From Tubiluchus corallicola (lineage: Eukaryota > Priapulida > Priapulimorpha > Priapulimorphida > Tubiluchidae), in NCBI GenBank assembly GCA_030141605.1, contig JAQGDQ010000382.1:30001-94000 (forward strand): a stretch of DNA of 64,000 bases, in the 5' to 3' direction. A program made the position numbers and the translations under genes. Numbering within the stretch: position 1 is the stretch's first letter; each line of letters starts with the position of its first letter. Under the pieces are notes generated by a model. The model had not been told where the DNA came from, made no database searches, and worked only from the letters and a program-made list of their open reading frames with translations. Positions 25,405 to 38,086 of the stretch are shown piece by piece.

Positions 25405-26390
25405 CTGTAAGACAAACATTGGCTTCATTCAATACCTGTCGTTGCTCTATTCAACTCACCTCAATGCAATATAATTAACAGCATTATCACTTGATCCCAG
25501 CCCTTTGCACAGGTGCATGCGTATTCTGTAAACAGAAAGATATCATTACATGCTAAGCAAACGAATGTAAAATACACCTACATATATAGTGCGATAATTG
25601 GCACCTTCAAAGCTAAACAAACCATTCAATGCTTTCATAAGACCATGTCTTCAGTAATTAATGACGACTGTCTTCTCTGAATGCACGAAACAAGATGTTT
25701 TTTCACAATCGGGCCTTCACAACGCAAGACGAAAAAACATATAGTGTACGTACGGAGTACGTGTGTACGGAGGTGAAATTGGTGGCATTTTCACTATAGA
25801 TGCGATGTAATTAGAGTAAGTGGAAACTGTAGAGAAATATTTGACTTTAAACAAAACGAAAGTGTAAAACTATTTAAATGTTTTATTGTAGTGCCATGCT
25901 AGAAAATTTTTGATTGAGAGTCGAAAATTGACGTTTTTAAGAAGAATCCAAAATTTCTAATCACTTGTTATACCAAAATGCTGTATTTTATGACTGACTC
26001 AGATGTTGATTTAAGAATAAAGTATGATTGGAGATTTTGCTTTAATTTTAATATGAAAGGAAAAGTTTGAAAACCATTTTATGAATGTGTAAGCAACTAC
26101 ATGTAGCATGATGGCGATATGTAATCTTTTGCTTCTTAATTACTAACAAAAATTGTTTTTATTGTATTAATTATTTGTACTAAAACTACATTGCTGTATA
26201 AACTTTTTATAACGAATAAAAGATTAATAATAATAATAGTCGAAATTCACATATTTGCTTGTCAGGCGAAAATTATAGCAAGTATGTATTCTACAAGCCA
26301 AATATCTACTTTTTTGGATAGATATACTCAAACTACTGTTCAATATAAACGCGTGAAACGTATTTTAATATTTTCAAATCAGTCGTTATA
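25405..26390. other. Presumed receptor 5' flank, nothing specific
   Basis: The upstream side of the receptor gene holds no recognised gene. A TSS and first non-coding exon may lie here, but the sequence does not fix them. Confidence 0.35.
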
Positions 26391-26391
26391 C

Positions 26392-26454
26392 GTAGTGTTG
26401 CTATACCTGAATGTAGTGTTGCTATACCTGAATGTAGTGTTGCTATACCTGAAT
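26392..26454. repeat. 21-bp tandem repeat, three copies
   Basis: Three exact head-to-tail copies of a 21-bp unit beginning GTAGTGTTGCTATACC. Confidence 0.9.
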
Positions 26455-26459
26455 GTATG

Positions 26460-27633
26460 ATAGATTATTCAATGTCCTGTTAGACTGTTGATCAGTATTT
26501 GTCCAAAAACAAGGAATTCTTATCAAATAATTTCGCTCGTCAAAATTTTGTCAATTATCGAAATTTAATCTTTAACTAATTTTTGTGCGATTAAAGCGGT
26601 GTTTGCAAGACATTCGAAATGCGTTATGCGTAATTGCGTATAAAGCTGCGTAAAAACAACCAACAGGAATAAATGCAGAAAAACGCAATAACGCAGGTCT
26701 GATATTCGGGTTCATTGAAAACAATATAACAATATATATTTTTACGCAAAAACAACGACACCGTTCCGGATGTCTGATAAACACGACTTAAGTCTTGATA
26801 AAAAACTTTGTGAGTCAGTCAGTAGTCAGTCAGTTGACACAGACTTTTGCAAAGTCACCTTCGGAAGTAAAGGTTATAAGACTAGAAGATCAACAGTGAC
26901 TGTATATAATAACTACAATGGGGTTTACAAAGCCATAACCTATTTGAAATAAACAGAAATTATTGAAATAAACAAAAATTCAAGCAGTTTAGTGTTGAGG
27001 ACAGTTCGTTAAACGGTCCGGAATAGGGCATTATAGTTTACTCGGATTTTAGGTCTGATAAATACTGTTTCGAACAAATACAATTTTCCGATGTTTTCCT
27101 AAATTCACTGCTGTAGAGGTTGACTCGCAATCCTTTAGTGGGGGCGTACAAATCTTATAGGGCTTGAGTAGTGCACCCTGTCGGGGAAACTAACATAAAA
27201 CAGTCTTTGATTTATCAGAGCGTGATTTTTACTTGACTTTTATTCGTCAACAAAACCTACATTAGACAACATACGTTATTTTGGCAGAGTAGAATTTTTA
27301 AATTTGCAACAGCTGGAACTTAGGAGATGGCTTAAGTGATTTGAATTTCGGCACTTTTTCGACTTACGTCTGGGTAGTGTTTTCGAGGGCAGCCTACAGA
27401 CATTTCTTTAGTCGTTGTAGTTTTACAACAGAGAGATGAATATCTGGAAGCCAGTCACCTGAGCCGTTATCAATAATTCCCCACGAACTTTCTCTGCTAA
27501 GCTAGAGTTTAATGACGTGCCGTAACTGGTTTGATTTATATCTAAAGTATTTCTGAAAATAATTTTCATGTTTTTCCTATTAAATTAAATTCAATTCAAT
27601 TCAATGAAATTAGAAAAAACAGCCAGCTCCCCC
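26460..27633. other. Intergenic, nothing recognised
   Basis: No gene is supported. Some short AATTC-type repeats occur at 27580-27605. Confidence 0.4.
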
Positions 27634-27918
27634 TTAAACAAAGACATGGCTTTTATTCAGACACAAACATCTGCAATGTTTCGACTAGTTATGGTCACGT
27701 TCATACAACAATCTACCTAAATACAAATACAGGGTAGAAAAATACAAAAATGAACAGTGTCACAAACAAACAAGATAAATATTAAATTGTTAACTTATAG
27801 ATCGTGTGCGCAAAGCCAAATGACAGAAAAAGATAAAGTTATGTTACTCCAGCACAATTCATTCTGTTCGAAACATTGCAGACGTTTGTGTCTGAATAAA
27901 AGGAATGTCTTTGCTTAA
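27634..27918. mobile_element. TTAA-flanked inverted-repeat element, about 285 bp
   Basis: The left end TTAAACAAAGACATGGCTTT and the reverse complement of the right end TTAAGCAAAGACATTCCTTT match closely. The arms continue as CTTTTATTCAGACACAAAC and TCTGCAATGTTTCGA for about 45 bases. TTAA lies at both outer edges. There is no coding capacity. Confidence 0.8.
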
Positions 27919-28014
27919 GTAGGTGCTGGTTGTTATTTTCTTTTCAAGAATTCGTTTTCCCCATTACCAATCAGTTTCCAAATTAAATTAATTTAAATTA
28001 AATTAAATGAGGTG

Positions 28015-28120
28015 AAATGAAATGAGATGAGAGGAAAGGATAGAAGAGGAGAGGAGAGGAGAGGAAAGGAAAGGAAAGGAGACGAGACGAGACGAGATGA
28101 AATGAAATGAAGTGAAATTA
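28015..28120 (+). repeat. Purine-rich pentanucleotide tract
   Basis: GAGGA, AAAGG, GACGA and GATGA/AATGA pentamers follow one another without pyrimidine-rich breaks. It is a low-complexity purine tract. Confidence 0.8.
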
Positions 28121-29990
28121 AACACAACTTAACGTAACCGTTTCTCTATTAATGCTTCTTTTGACATCAGCCTATTGAAAATTTCTAATTTTTTTTACCT
28201 CTGCTTTGTCTTTGTCCCACCATTGGTAATGTTTTCTGTTATTTCTCTTGTTTCCCGAGCTTTACTCCTGTTTGAATTTTGAAACAGGCTGGTTACACAA
28301 AAATTTGACCAAAATTCATCAGTGACATAATTTTCCATATAGTAGCAACGAGTTTGGCCTTTTTGTCGTTTCCTAGTTTCAAAACTAAACCAGCAAGTTA
28401 AGTTATTAAAATTTGTTATTACGTTACCTGCCTGCAATTCGTCTATATTTGCTAAGAATTATTTTACTCGCTGATTACATTAAATTACAATAAACGAAAT
28501 GAAATGATACAATGAATGAAGCTTGAAATTAACTTGGTGCTCGAAACTTGAATCCTGTTGACAAAGAACCACATTTTGTTTAGTTATAAAACCAAAAGGG
28601 CATCTAGCAAATTTGAAAGAATCGGAATTGATGGCGAAATGAGACAATCGTCATCTGCAAACATACGATTATAGTTAATTATTCAATTTATTGAGATCTG
28701 AATCATTATTATAAAAATATACAAAATATCTCTCCTACAAAATTGTCATTTGAAAAATAATAAAGTTTAATTTTCCTGTTTTGCATTTTAAGCTCCACAC
28801 TGAATAGCTGCTGTAAACATTAATTAAAATAACGCATTTTAATTGTATGCAGATACTTTTCAGCTTATTCTAAAAAGCTTATTAGATTTGTAAGATAGAT
28901 AAAGCAAAAGCACATTACTGTAATTGTATTATTTGTAAAAACGTGTAAAAATAGTAAACTGTTTAACCTTAAGCTCTACTGTTTATTTTACACCCAAGTG
29001 TTGGGATGTTTTTGTGTGATGTGAGATTCCTTGTCTACATTGTATCGTATATTGTATTGAGTTGTACGTCAATAAACTCAATTATTATTACATACAAGGT
29101 TGAGGTGTCAGTCAACAATATGTTAAAAGATATCAAATAATTATTAGCAACCAGTCATATACACTAAGTCGCAAAATAATCTAGAAAAAATTAATGTGTT
29201 TAGTATAATAGAATCTAAAACAGCTATATTTTTGGATAGCAATATAACTCAAGAGAACGCAGATAACACAATCTATCAAAAAATAGCTTCAACAACCCAC
29301 TACAAATGCTTCAAAAGGCTTTTTTAGAGTTCTCCTTTGAGCTGCATTGTCAGTCACGTGGATTAAGCAACAAATAATGAAAATGATTAGCGAATTTACC
29401 TTGCAAAACCACAACTTCCGATTTATAATCGCACCTTGCTTTAGAGTCAAATGATATAATATGCACTTGGATTCATTTACAAAATTTTTACTGCGCTGCG
29501 TAAAAAAACTGCAGTTAAAACTTTCATAACTATAGGTATTAACCGCTTTCTCAAGTTTGCAACAATTGCCTGTATATTTTTGTCAGCGTCTAGTCAAACA
29601 TTTGCACAATCTGTAGCAGACCGCAATTAATACCTGAAACGTGTCGCAGCGCATGCGCGAGGAGAGTGAAGCCGCGTTGAGATAATAATTACTGCATTCA
29701 CGCAATTATCGCATCCGTTAATAATAAGGTTTCAAGTGAATAAAGAAATATCGCGCTACAATAAAAGTTACTGACATTGAGAAGAAATACATAACTTGCC
29801 TAGAAAAAAATGTGCGGATTTGAAGTCTCACTAATTGTGTTAAATACTACCTTTATTTCGTTCTATCGTGCTGGTAGAAGCATCAAAATGTGTTTTATTA
29901 ATAATAATAAACCCAAAAATTGAAAGAGAAGCTTCTTTTATTATAAATTCGCAACTAAATCTCTAATGTTTATAAGTAATTCTTGTTAGA
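28121..29990. other. Intergenic; LINE/SINE-like 3' tail near 29040-29100
   Basis: A sequence ending GTCAATAAACTCAATTATTATTA (29069-29091) looks like a retroelement 3' tail with ATT repeats, but the body is not recognisable. Nothing else is supported. Confidence 0.35.
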
Positions 29991-29994
29991 TATT

Positions 29995-30265
29995 ATATAC
30001 GAATGTAATGTGTATATTGTGATAATTTTGTCTGACGTTTATTATGTATTTTACTTATTATAATGTCCCCGTGTACTGTGTTATGCATTATGTGTATATT
30101 GTAATAAATGGATATAGTTTTTTCTTGCGTTTATTATGTATTTTACATATTATATTGTACCTCGGTATTGTATTATGTATTATACGTATATTGTAATAAA
30201 TGGATATACGTTTTATCTTACGTTTATTATGTGTTTTACTTATCGTATGGTGTCTATGTATAGTA
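29995..30265. repeat. 92-bp tandem repeat, about three copies
   Basis: Blocks GTATATTGTAATAAATGGAT and CGTTTATTATGTATTTTAC recur at about 92-base spacing (CGTTTATTATG near 30036, 30128 and 30221). Confidence 0.75.
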
Positions 30266-30654
30266 CTGTGAACCTATTGTATCTATGTATGTGATTGCTT
30301 GTAGTTTTAATTTTTATACACTAGTAGTTTATAGTTTTGCACCAGACGCATTTGCCTTTAACAGTGTTTTTGGTATTAAAAATATTTTTAAACCGGAGAT
30401 TGTAATTTTATTGTATTATATTTTGTGGCAAATAAAGCATATGTGTAAATGCATATTTATGTATACAAATAAGATTGTTTGATGTTCTTTATCATACTTA
30501 CCCACAAGAAAAGGCCTAAGAGTAATCTGAAACAGCTACCTCCAGATGCCTGTTGAAATAACATTGTAAACTTATCAACTTTTCCTGCACACAGTAATGT
30601 TGCTTTTTAAATATTAATTTTATTTCCGCCAAAATTTACACTAACTTGTTTAAG

Positions 30655-31204
30655 TTAAAGGGAAACCGGGTGATTGTGTAAACACGCGTTCAGAATAAAA
30701 AATGCTCTAAAATATTGAAAACTACAATGGCTTATTTTAAATCAAAGCTTAGATTAAATAATAATTACCTCGGATGCTCAAATTTCGTTAAACTTTCAAA
30801 GCTACGCGCGGTCCAGTGAATCTACTAAGATTGGCAGCGGCGTCTTTTTGTCACATGAGCGTGGCCGACAAATAGAAGGCGGTACCGTGATAACCATGAT
30901 CATGAACTGCAGTGTTAGTTTCATGACGTCAAATAATGTAAAGCCCATTTTTCGTGACATCATGCGTTTAAGCAGTACTGTAAACGTGCAAACGTGCTTG
31001 ACGCGCAAGAGAAGACGCCTGCCATTGCACAAACTGTGGTTAGTTTCTGACGTAAGCAATAGCTGTGTTCGGTTGCCGTTAATTAACTTTCGAAACTAAT
31101 TATTCAAATATAAAGAACAATTGGTAACTTTTGTAGGCAAGAAAATGTATATTTTGGACTGTAAATTAAATGAGATTGAGCCTAACAAACCTCCGTTTTT
31201 TTAA
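30655..31204. mobile_element. TTAA-flanked miniature element, family A copy 1
   Basis: It starts TTAAAGGGAAACCGGGTGAT and ends CCTCCGTTTTTTTAA. The whole 550 bp aligns with 34486-35022 (AAAATATTGAAAA, CTTAGATTAAATAATAA, CGTGGCCGACAAATAG, CCATTGCACAAAC, TTAATTAACTTTC). The terminal inverted repeats are imperfect here. It is non-coding. Confidence 0.8.
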
Positions 31205-31584
31205 CTCAGTAGGTTAAGTCATTTCGGATTTACCAAAATATAAATTGCCTATCTCAATTGTAATATAGATTGAAAAGCCAGGTAATTAGCACTCCAACTT
31301 CTATTTCACAAACTGCAATCAGTTAAAGACTCAGGTAACCCGATTATTTTACCTATTTTTCACGAATTGAAAACTAGTAATTTGTAATCACATACTCTTC
31401 ACGTTTGGGTTAAACGTAGAGTATAATTGCAACTTTGGGTTTAGCGTCGAACATTAATTGCTGCTTTAGATTTAGCCCAAAATTACTTATAATTAGCGCA
31501 CTTTACCATGGAGCTTCAATAACTGCAGATTGGGGAAAATTAATGAAATTAGTTGTTCAGACGACTAAAACGACGTTTATGTAC

Positions 31585-31790
31585 AATAGGGATGCAGATG
31601 CGGATGCGGATGCGTTTTGGAGTGCGGAATTGATAAAATGGGTTTACGCTCTTTTCAATGCACCCGTTTATGCATGCTTCGTAGCATTATTATTTTTCTG
31701 CAGCTATTTCCCATTGAATTTTTCGGCAGGCTATTCCGCAGCTGTTCTGCGGGTCGAATACGCATCCGCATCTGCATTTTTTTTCCTTAT
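31585..31790. mobile_element. Palindromic element with GCGGAT repeats
   Basis: The left end ATGCAGATGCGGATGCGGAT is mirrored about 190 bases later by CGCATCCGCATCTGCAT, and an inner pair of CGGAA and TTCCG blocks is also inverted. The whole can fold into a long hairpin. Open frames through it read Asp-Ala repeats and are not convincing genes. Confidence 0.7.
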
Positions 31791-32301
31791 TTTTTTCCGT
31801 CTTGCATTATTTATACGAGACTTTGTAAAGGCTTATTGAGAAACAAGATTTATACAACATGGGAAATTTATGAGCTACTTAATGGGAAAAAATTCACAAG
31901 ATTTTGATAAGGTAATATCTTCGAAATCAATCCTCTGCAAGCAGCAAATTGAATAGAAACCTTACTACCGTTAACTCTTTACGCTGAATAAACCTTGAAG
32001 AGGCAGGAACTCCTTCATGTGCGTACAGCTATTAGCAGCCTTTTGGCGATTAAAGAGTTCAAAAATGTTAAACGATAGGAGAGTCACATACAGTCCATTA
32101 AATAAAGAAAAGGAATAATGTTACATGTATATATAATATTGACGTGTATCGAACTAAACACTTATATATATATATGCATATGTATACACAAAAGCTGCAA
32201 AATGGTGTTTTGTTATTCTGAAAACATTGAAACTCTAAAGGTTGCCAAAGTATCGATGTATTTTGTCTATTTAGTTATACTTCTGCTGCTTTTAGTGATG
32301 T

Positions 32302-33535
32302 AACTGCTACTGTTGCCTTGCATCTGGCACTCCTACTACTGCTGTTGCTGTGCTACAGCCGTGCAACTGGCACAATTACTGCTACTGTTGCCTTGCATCT
32401 GGCACTCCTACTACTGCTGTTGCTGTGCTACAGCCGTGCAACTGGCACAATTACTGCTACTGTTGCCTTGCATCTGGCACTCCTACTACTGCTGTTGCTG
32501 TGCTACAGCCGTGCAACTGGCACAATTACTGCTACTGTTGCCTTGCATCTGGCACTCCTACTACTGCTGTTGCTGTGCTACAGCCGTGCAACTGGCACAA
32601 TTACTGCTACTGTTGCCTTGCATCTGGCACTCCTACTACTGCTGTTGCTGTGCTACAGCCGTGCAACTGGCACAATTACTGCTACTGTTGCCTTGCATCT
32701 GGCACTCCTACTACTGCTGTTGCTGTGCTACAGCCACGCAACTGGCACAATTACTGCTACTGTTGCCTTGCATCTGGCACTCCTACTACTGCTGTTGCTG
32801 TGCTACAGCCGTGCAACTGGCACAATTACTGCTACTGTTGCCTTGCATCTGGCACTCCTACTACTGCTGTTGCTGTGCTACAGCCGTGCAACTGGCACAA
32901 TTACTGCTACTGTTGCCTTGCATCTGGCACTCCTACTACTGCTGTTGCTGTGCTACAGCCGTGCAACTGGCACAATTACTGCTAATGTTGCCTTGCATCT
33001 GGCACTCCTACTACTGCTGTTGCTGTGCTACAGCCGTGCAACTGGCACAATTACTGCTACTGTTGCCTTGCATCTGGCACTCCTACTACTGCTGTTGCTG
33101 TGCTACAGCCGTGCAACTGGCACAATTACTGCTACTGTTGCCTTGCATCTGGCACTCCTACTACTGCTGTTGCAGTGCTACAGTCGTGCAACTGGCACAA
33201 TTACTGCTACTGTTGCCTTGCATCTGGCACTCCTACTACTGCTGTTGCTGTGCTACAGCCGTGCAACTGGCACAATTACTGCTACTGTTGCCTTGCATCT
33301 GGCACTCCTACTACTGCTGTTGCTGTGCTACAGCCGTGCAACTGGCACAATTACTGCTAATGTTGCCTTGCATCTGGCACTCCTACTACTGCTGTTGCTG
33401 TGCTACAACCACGCAACTGGCACAATTGCTCCTACTGTTGCCTTGCATCTGGCACTCCTACTACTGCTGTTGCTGTGCTACAACCACGCAACTGGCACAA
33501 TTACTGCTGCTGTTGCCTTGCATCTGGCACTCTTA
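32302..33535. repeat. 75-bp minisatellite, 16 full periods plus a partial unit
   Basis: The block TGTTGCCTTGCATCTGGCAC recurs every 75 bases from 32311 to 33511. Units are almost identical. Private variants include GCCACGCAAC instead of GCCGTGCAAC in one inner unit and in the last two, and GCTAATGTT instead of GCTACTGTT in two units five repeats apart. Because 75 is divisible by three and the unit has no stop, all three + frames stay open for hundreds of codons. The longest (536 codons) starts at TTG and gives Cys/Leu-rich low-complexity peptides, so I do not call a gene. Confidence 0.95.
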
Positions 33536-34485
33536 CTGCTGCTGCCGCTGTCACTGCTGCTTCTGTTCCCGTTGCTACTGCCACAGTTTCTGTTACATGT
33601 ATTTCGGTTTCTGCTATAGTGTTTTTATTTTGTTGCTGCTGCTGCCGTTACCGTCGCTGTCGCCGCTATCTGTGTGCTGCTGTTGGTGCTATTTCTTTTG
33701 CAGCTGCTGTTTCATTGCTTCGATAATTGGAAAGTTGTTCCAAACTTGTTTCGGCGACATCGAAAGCTCTCATATTGCCACGTTTACTGCAAATTGCTGG
33801 CTTTCACGAGTCTTCCTGCATATGTCGTCAATCGTCATTGCTTGCAATGACAGATTATATCTTGAAAGATCTAGCAGACAGTATACAGTCTCATTGCTGC
33901 AAGTAACTATTTTTTGCTGCTAGCTATGGAAATGTCAGTCAAATTGCAAGGAGATGATTGAGAATCCTGAAAGCTATAACAATATATTTCTGTCTGTAGG
34001 ATACTTACATGCAAGTATGTGCAACTACAAGAAAGCCATGCTATAATTTAGAAACGCCCTAATCTTAAGCTTCTAAGCTCGATATTTCCTGATGTCACTC
34101 TCAATAAAAGAAGCTATTATTATCCCCACATTAGTTTGCTTCATGGTTTTCTAAGTTTATTGTTATTTTCCGCAGCGCTTATTGCAGTTACCGCCGTTTG
34201 CAAAGTTTGTCAATTAATGAGATGCGCGTTAAAAACGCGCTTTTTGTATTTACCTCACTAACCGTATTTTCTATTCAGTTATTTTAATTATTTAGAAATG
34301 ATTGAATAGCTTCTTCCTTGTGGTGGATTTCTCATATGCATAATTGAAGGCTCAGACAATGTCGCGTCGATGACTTGTCTTTTCCACAATAGAAAGCAGA
34401 TATTATTGTATGTTGCTTACAAGTTCATCTCACAGATTTATCAAATTGATAGAAAATGCGCAAGGCGTAAGGGCTATGCGCACTA
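33536..34485. other. Flank of minisatellite, nothing recognised
   Basis: Degenerate CTG-rich sequence continues to about 33720 and then ordinary AT-rich DNA follows. I see no gene. Confidence 0.4.
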
Positions 34486-35022
34486 TTAAAGGAAAACCGG
34501 ACGATTGTGTAGACCTTAGTTCAAAATAAAGCATGCTTTAAAATATTGAAAATTAGAAGAGCTTTTTTAATCACAGCTTAGATTAAATAATAAATGGATC
34601 GGATAGTTATATTTTGTTAAAACTTTCAAAGTTACGCGCGGCTCAGCGAATTCACTAAGATTGGCGCCTTTTGTCACATTCGTGTGGCCGACAAATAGGC
34701 GCGGTATCGTGAACTCCGTGATCACAGGGTTCGTCTGTGACATCAGTGTGGGGTACAGCTCATTTTCGTGACACCACATCAGGGTCTTATAGCAATCCTC
34801 GCTTACGTACTTGACGCGCAGCGAAGATTCCTACCATTGCACAAACCTTGGTTAGTTTGTGACGTACGCGATAGCTGTGCTTGCTTGCACTTAATTAACT
34901 TTCCAATGTAATTATTCAAATGTTCGAAACAGTCGCTAACTTTTATAGGTAAAAAATATATATAATTTGGACAGTAAATTGAAACGAGATTGAGACTAGT
35001 CAATCGTCCGTTTTTCCTTTAA
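34486..35022. mobile_element. TTAA-flanked miniature element, family A copy 2
   Basis: The left end TTAAAGGAAAACCGGACGAT and the right end ATCGTCCGTTTTTCCTTTAA are near-perfect inverse complements. TTAA stands at both edges and the interior is shared with 30655-31204. It is a non-autonomous DNA element; the transposase source is not in the window. Confidence 0.85.
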
Positions 35023-35799
35023 AGGAAGACAGGATGTTTTTTACATTCTACCCAATTTTCAAGTCCGATAAAAAGTACACGCTGTAGAACAATTAATACT
35101 GCAACTGTTGAGCCAACTAGTGACGACATCACAAACGAACATAATTTTCAACAGCAAAAATATTGCATAAGCGTGTTGCACGTGTTGAAAGCGAAAATTG
35201 AAGTAAAATATTCAGTGTGAAGGCCGATAAAAAGTATACATTTTAACACTATTAATACTGCAAAAGCGTTTCTGATAAATAATAGATTAAAATCTTAATT
35301 AACGACCGGTGAGCCCAACTATTGATGACATCACAAACTAGCGTAATATTCTACAGCAAAAAATACTCTTCGAACGCGTTGCACGTGCTTGTGAAAGCGA
35401 AAATTGATGTACAATGCTACTGTAAGATATTCAGTATGTTGTACTAAAACTGCGCAAGTTTTAAGGTAAAAATTCAAAATTGAAATTTACTGCTGTGCTC
35501 ACGCATGAGCTGTCGAACGTGTGTTGTTCGTCACAAACTAACACATCTGAACTGAGAGGTACAGCACTTGTTTTTGTGCAATGCGTTTCCGACTTGCAGA
35601 CGCTAGTGCCCGTCTAACTAGCGAATGGGAAAATGCATGTAACAGCGAAGAACTATTGGTGTGAACGTGAAATTGTGTTTGTGTGGTAATAATTCTTGCA
35701 CGTAAGTCATTTTTGAAAAAATAGTATGTTTCCTTTCAATATTTTAAGGAGCAGATTGTATTGACCTACAGTTTGAGATTGGGTCCGGTTTTGCTTTAA
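35019..35799. mobile_element. TTAA-flanked miniature element, family B copy 2
   Basis: It shares its left TTAA with the family A element that ends at 35022. The left end reads TTAAAGGAAGACAGGATG and the right end GTCCGGTTTTGCTTTAA. The interior from about 35370 matches the 23.5 and 53.2 kb copies. An internal duplication is visible, since GCACGTG, GCGAAAATTGA and AAAAAGTA blocks occur twice (around 35070-35235 and 35220-35415). Confidence 0.75.
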
Positions 35800-36480
35800 C
35801 CGAAACACAGTGAAACTAGATTGTGCTTACTCGCAGAGGTCGCGCACTACGCTGTTATCTCGATCGACTTTAACACTGAACGATATTCTTAAACAATTAT
35901 TAAACGCAGTATAAAATATTGAATTCGTTCTACAGCTTTGTGCTAGACTTACCTTAAACTTGTTTACGGTGACCATTGACTTGACCCCGCGACATTAGTC
36001 CTAAATATTTTAGACAGTCTTCTTTTATAATTTTTTATAAAATGTATATAAGCAAATATATAAGCTAAAGACACTTAAGATTGGTCTTTTTCTTGTCCAC
36101 CGCGTCTTCCATGAGGACACAGAAAGGCTTAACTGTTCTTAACAGAAGACAGGAAGATGGGTAAACAGGCGACATCAAAAATTTCATGTGAGTTTCCATT
36201 GATGGTAGAATGAGTTTCCAGATTCTATCAAGAACAAATGTTTCAGAAAAAAATTTGCAACTATTTGCATCTACTAGTCTTTTGGTAGGTAAATATAAGC
36301 ACTATTGAGAACATGCTCGTGAATGTAATTTTAAAATCGTTTAGATTTTTCTTTCCTATGTATGTGTATTGTTATGTTATTTATATATCACATATCTATT
36401 ATGTTCTGTTATATATATATATATGTAAATATGTACTTTGATATATACTTTCTTATATCATATTATGTATGCTCTCTCTC
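35800..36480. other. Intergenic with TA-rich tract
   Basis: A TA-dinucleotide-rich tract begins near 36370. No gene is recognised. Confidence 0.4.
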
Positions 36481-37720
36481 TATATATATATATATATATC
36501 TTTATTTATTGAACCTTTAAGCAAAGCAAGTTACAAGAGACAAAGAAAAACTAGACTTAAAAAACATTATATAACGGAAAAAAGAAACCACATATAAGTG
36601 GTATAATGGTTCAAGCACAAAAACACATACAACAGAGCAGCATACATCCATATCATAAACTTAATATTACATGTGTTACAGTTAGTCAGTGAATGAGGCT
36701 TGCCCTAAGTCATCTCAGTCGGGCCTGTTTTCAAATATTTTGTTCACAAATCTGACATTAATTTCAATAACCTCTACATCTTGTGACGCATTTAAAACAC
36801 GAACTGCTCATTAGGAGACACGTAATGAAAGTTACGACAGAAATTAGAAAGAATATCAAAAACATTCCTCTCTTATATGAGCGTACAGAGCACATTTAGT
36901 TATTATGAGCAATTCATCCTCTACTTTGTTCAAACAACAATTTTTACATACTATTTTATTCAACAGGTATTTTTTCGGCTTATGATATCTACGGATTTCA
37001 ATTGCTAATTTAACATGTTTTGTCATGTTTTGGAATACTAATCAACAAATAATTTTCCATCCTATAAGTAGTTTTCATTCGGTGCAGCCCTCTTCATTTC
37101 CTCCAGCCAGTACTGTCTATGCCGAGATTCAAGTTTATCATTGATGGCTTTGGTTAATTCTTTTTATTAAATGTACCTTGGTGCTCCCAAACATGTTTAA
37201 AACTCAAATAAAAGAAAACAGTTTTAATCAACGTAGCCCACGAAAGTCCACCACTTCAGCTGATGTCTTTAGAAAGAACATAAGCATCTTAAGCGAGGCT
37301 ATTGTCAGGTGCCTTCAAGAGATGGAGCCACAAATCCAGGCAATTTTTGACTGCATTAATAAACGACGGAAATTGACCTAGTTCACCTCTCACAGCATTT
37401 CGAGCTGTTTTAGAATCAACATTCAATAACAAGTGACACATTTTTAGATTAACACTTTCAGATTTCAACACGTCATAACATGATTCTAAACTCAATCGAT
37501 TCATTATTCTTGGAAAATTACAAGAATCTGGTAACCATGTATCTGAAGTATACAAACGTACAGGTTTGACTACAGCTTCAAAATTTCAAATTGCTACCAG
37601 TGGATCAATGTCACAAGAAAATAAAATCTGGCGCAGTAAAGTCATACATTTTAAACTTTTATCTTTCAAGGTGTTAATACTTTCGCTAAAATAAACCGAA
37701 CTCTAGCCTCAAATATTTAT
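36480..37720 (-). pseudogene. LINE 3' region, minus strand
   Basis: The minus frame at 37289-37555 carries the conserved C-terminal region of many non-LTR elements (CHLLLNVDSKTARNAVRGEL). Upstream of it a VKPVRLYTSDTW stretch resembles the usual motif after the reverse transcriptase fingers and palm. Downstream remnants resemble the SW...K...VWE.Q.T motif. Stops separate the blocks. The element appears to end in TTTATTTATTG beside the TA tract near 36500. Confidence 0.65.
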
Positions 37721-37799
37721 ATTTCTTTCCTTTCATATATTTCACTCCGTTAAAGTAAAAGTTACAATTTTGTAAAATTTTACCTTTTTTGTTAAAGTT

Positions 37800-37923
37800 A
37801 ACTGCATGAGCTATACATATACATATATACATATTTATATATACATAAATATATACATATATACATATACATATATACATAAATAGATAAATATATATGT
37901 ATCTATATATACATATATGTATC

Positions 37924-37964
<41 letters not shown>

Positions 37965-38060
37965 TCATCATCAAACCTCCAAAGTAGGAAAAGTTGTAAA
38001 AAGATTGGATAAAAAAGGTATATATATATATATATGGTAAAAAATATATATATATACATA
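37800..38060. repeat. TA/CATA microsatellite
   Basis: ATATAC, ATAT and TACATA repeats fill most of this stretch just beyond the stop codon of the glycosyltransferase gene. Confidence 0.9.
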
Positions 38061-38086
38061 TTACAACCCTGTATAACTCACAGTCA

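Noticed and set aside
31435-31839. 134-codon frame with Asp-Ala repeats and hydrophobic end
   Set aside because: It spans a palindromic element; the repeat and hydrophobicity come from the inverted GCGGAT sequence.
32313-33923. 536-codon and 433-codon + strand open frames
   Set aside because: Both start at TTG, lie in a 75-bp tandem repeat without stops, and give Cys/Leu low-complexity peptides in every frame. The openness follows from the repeat period.
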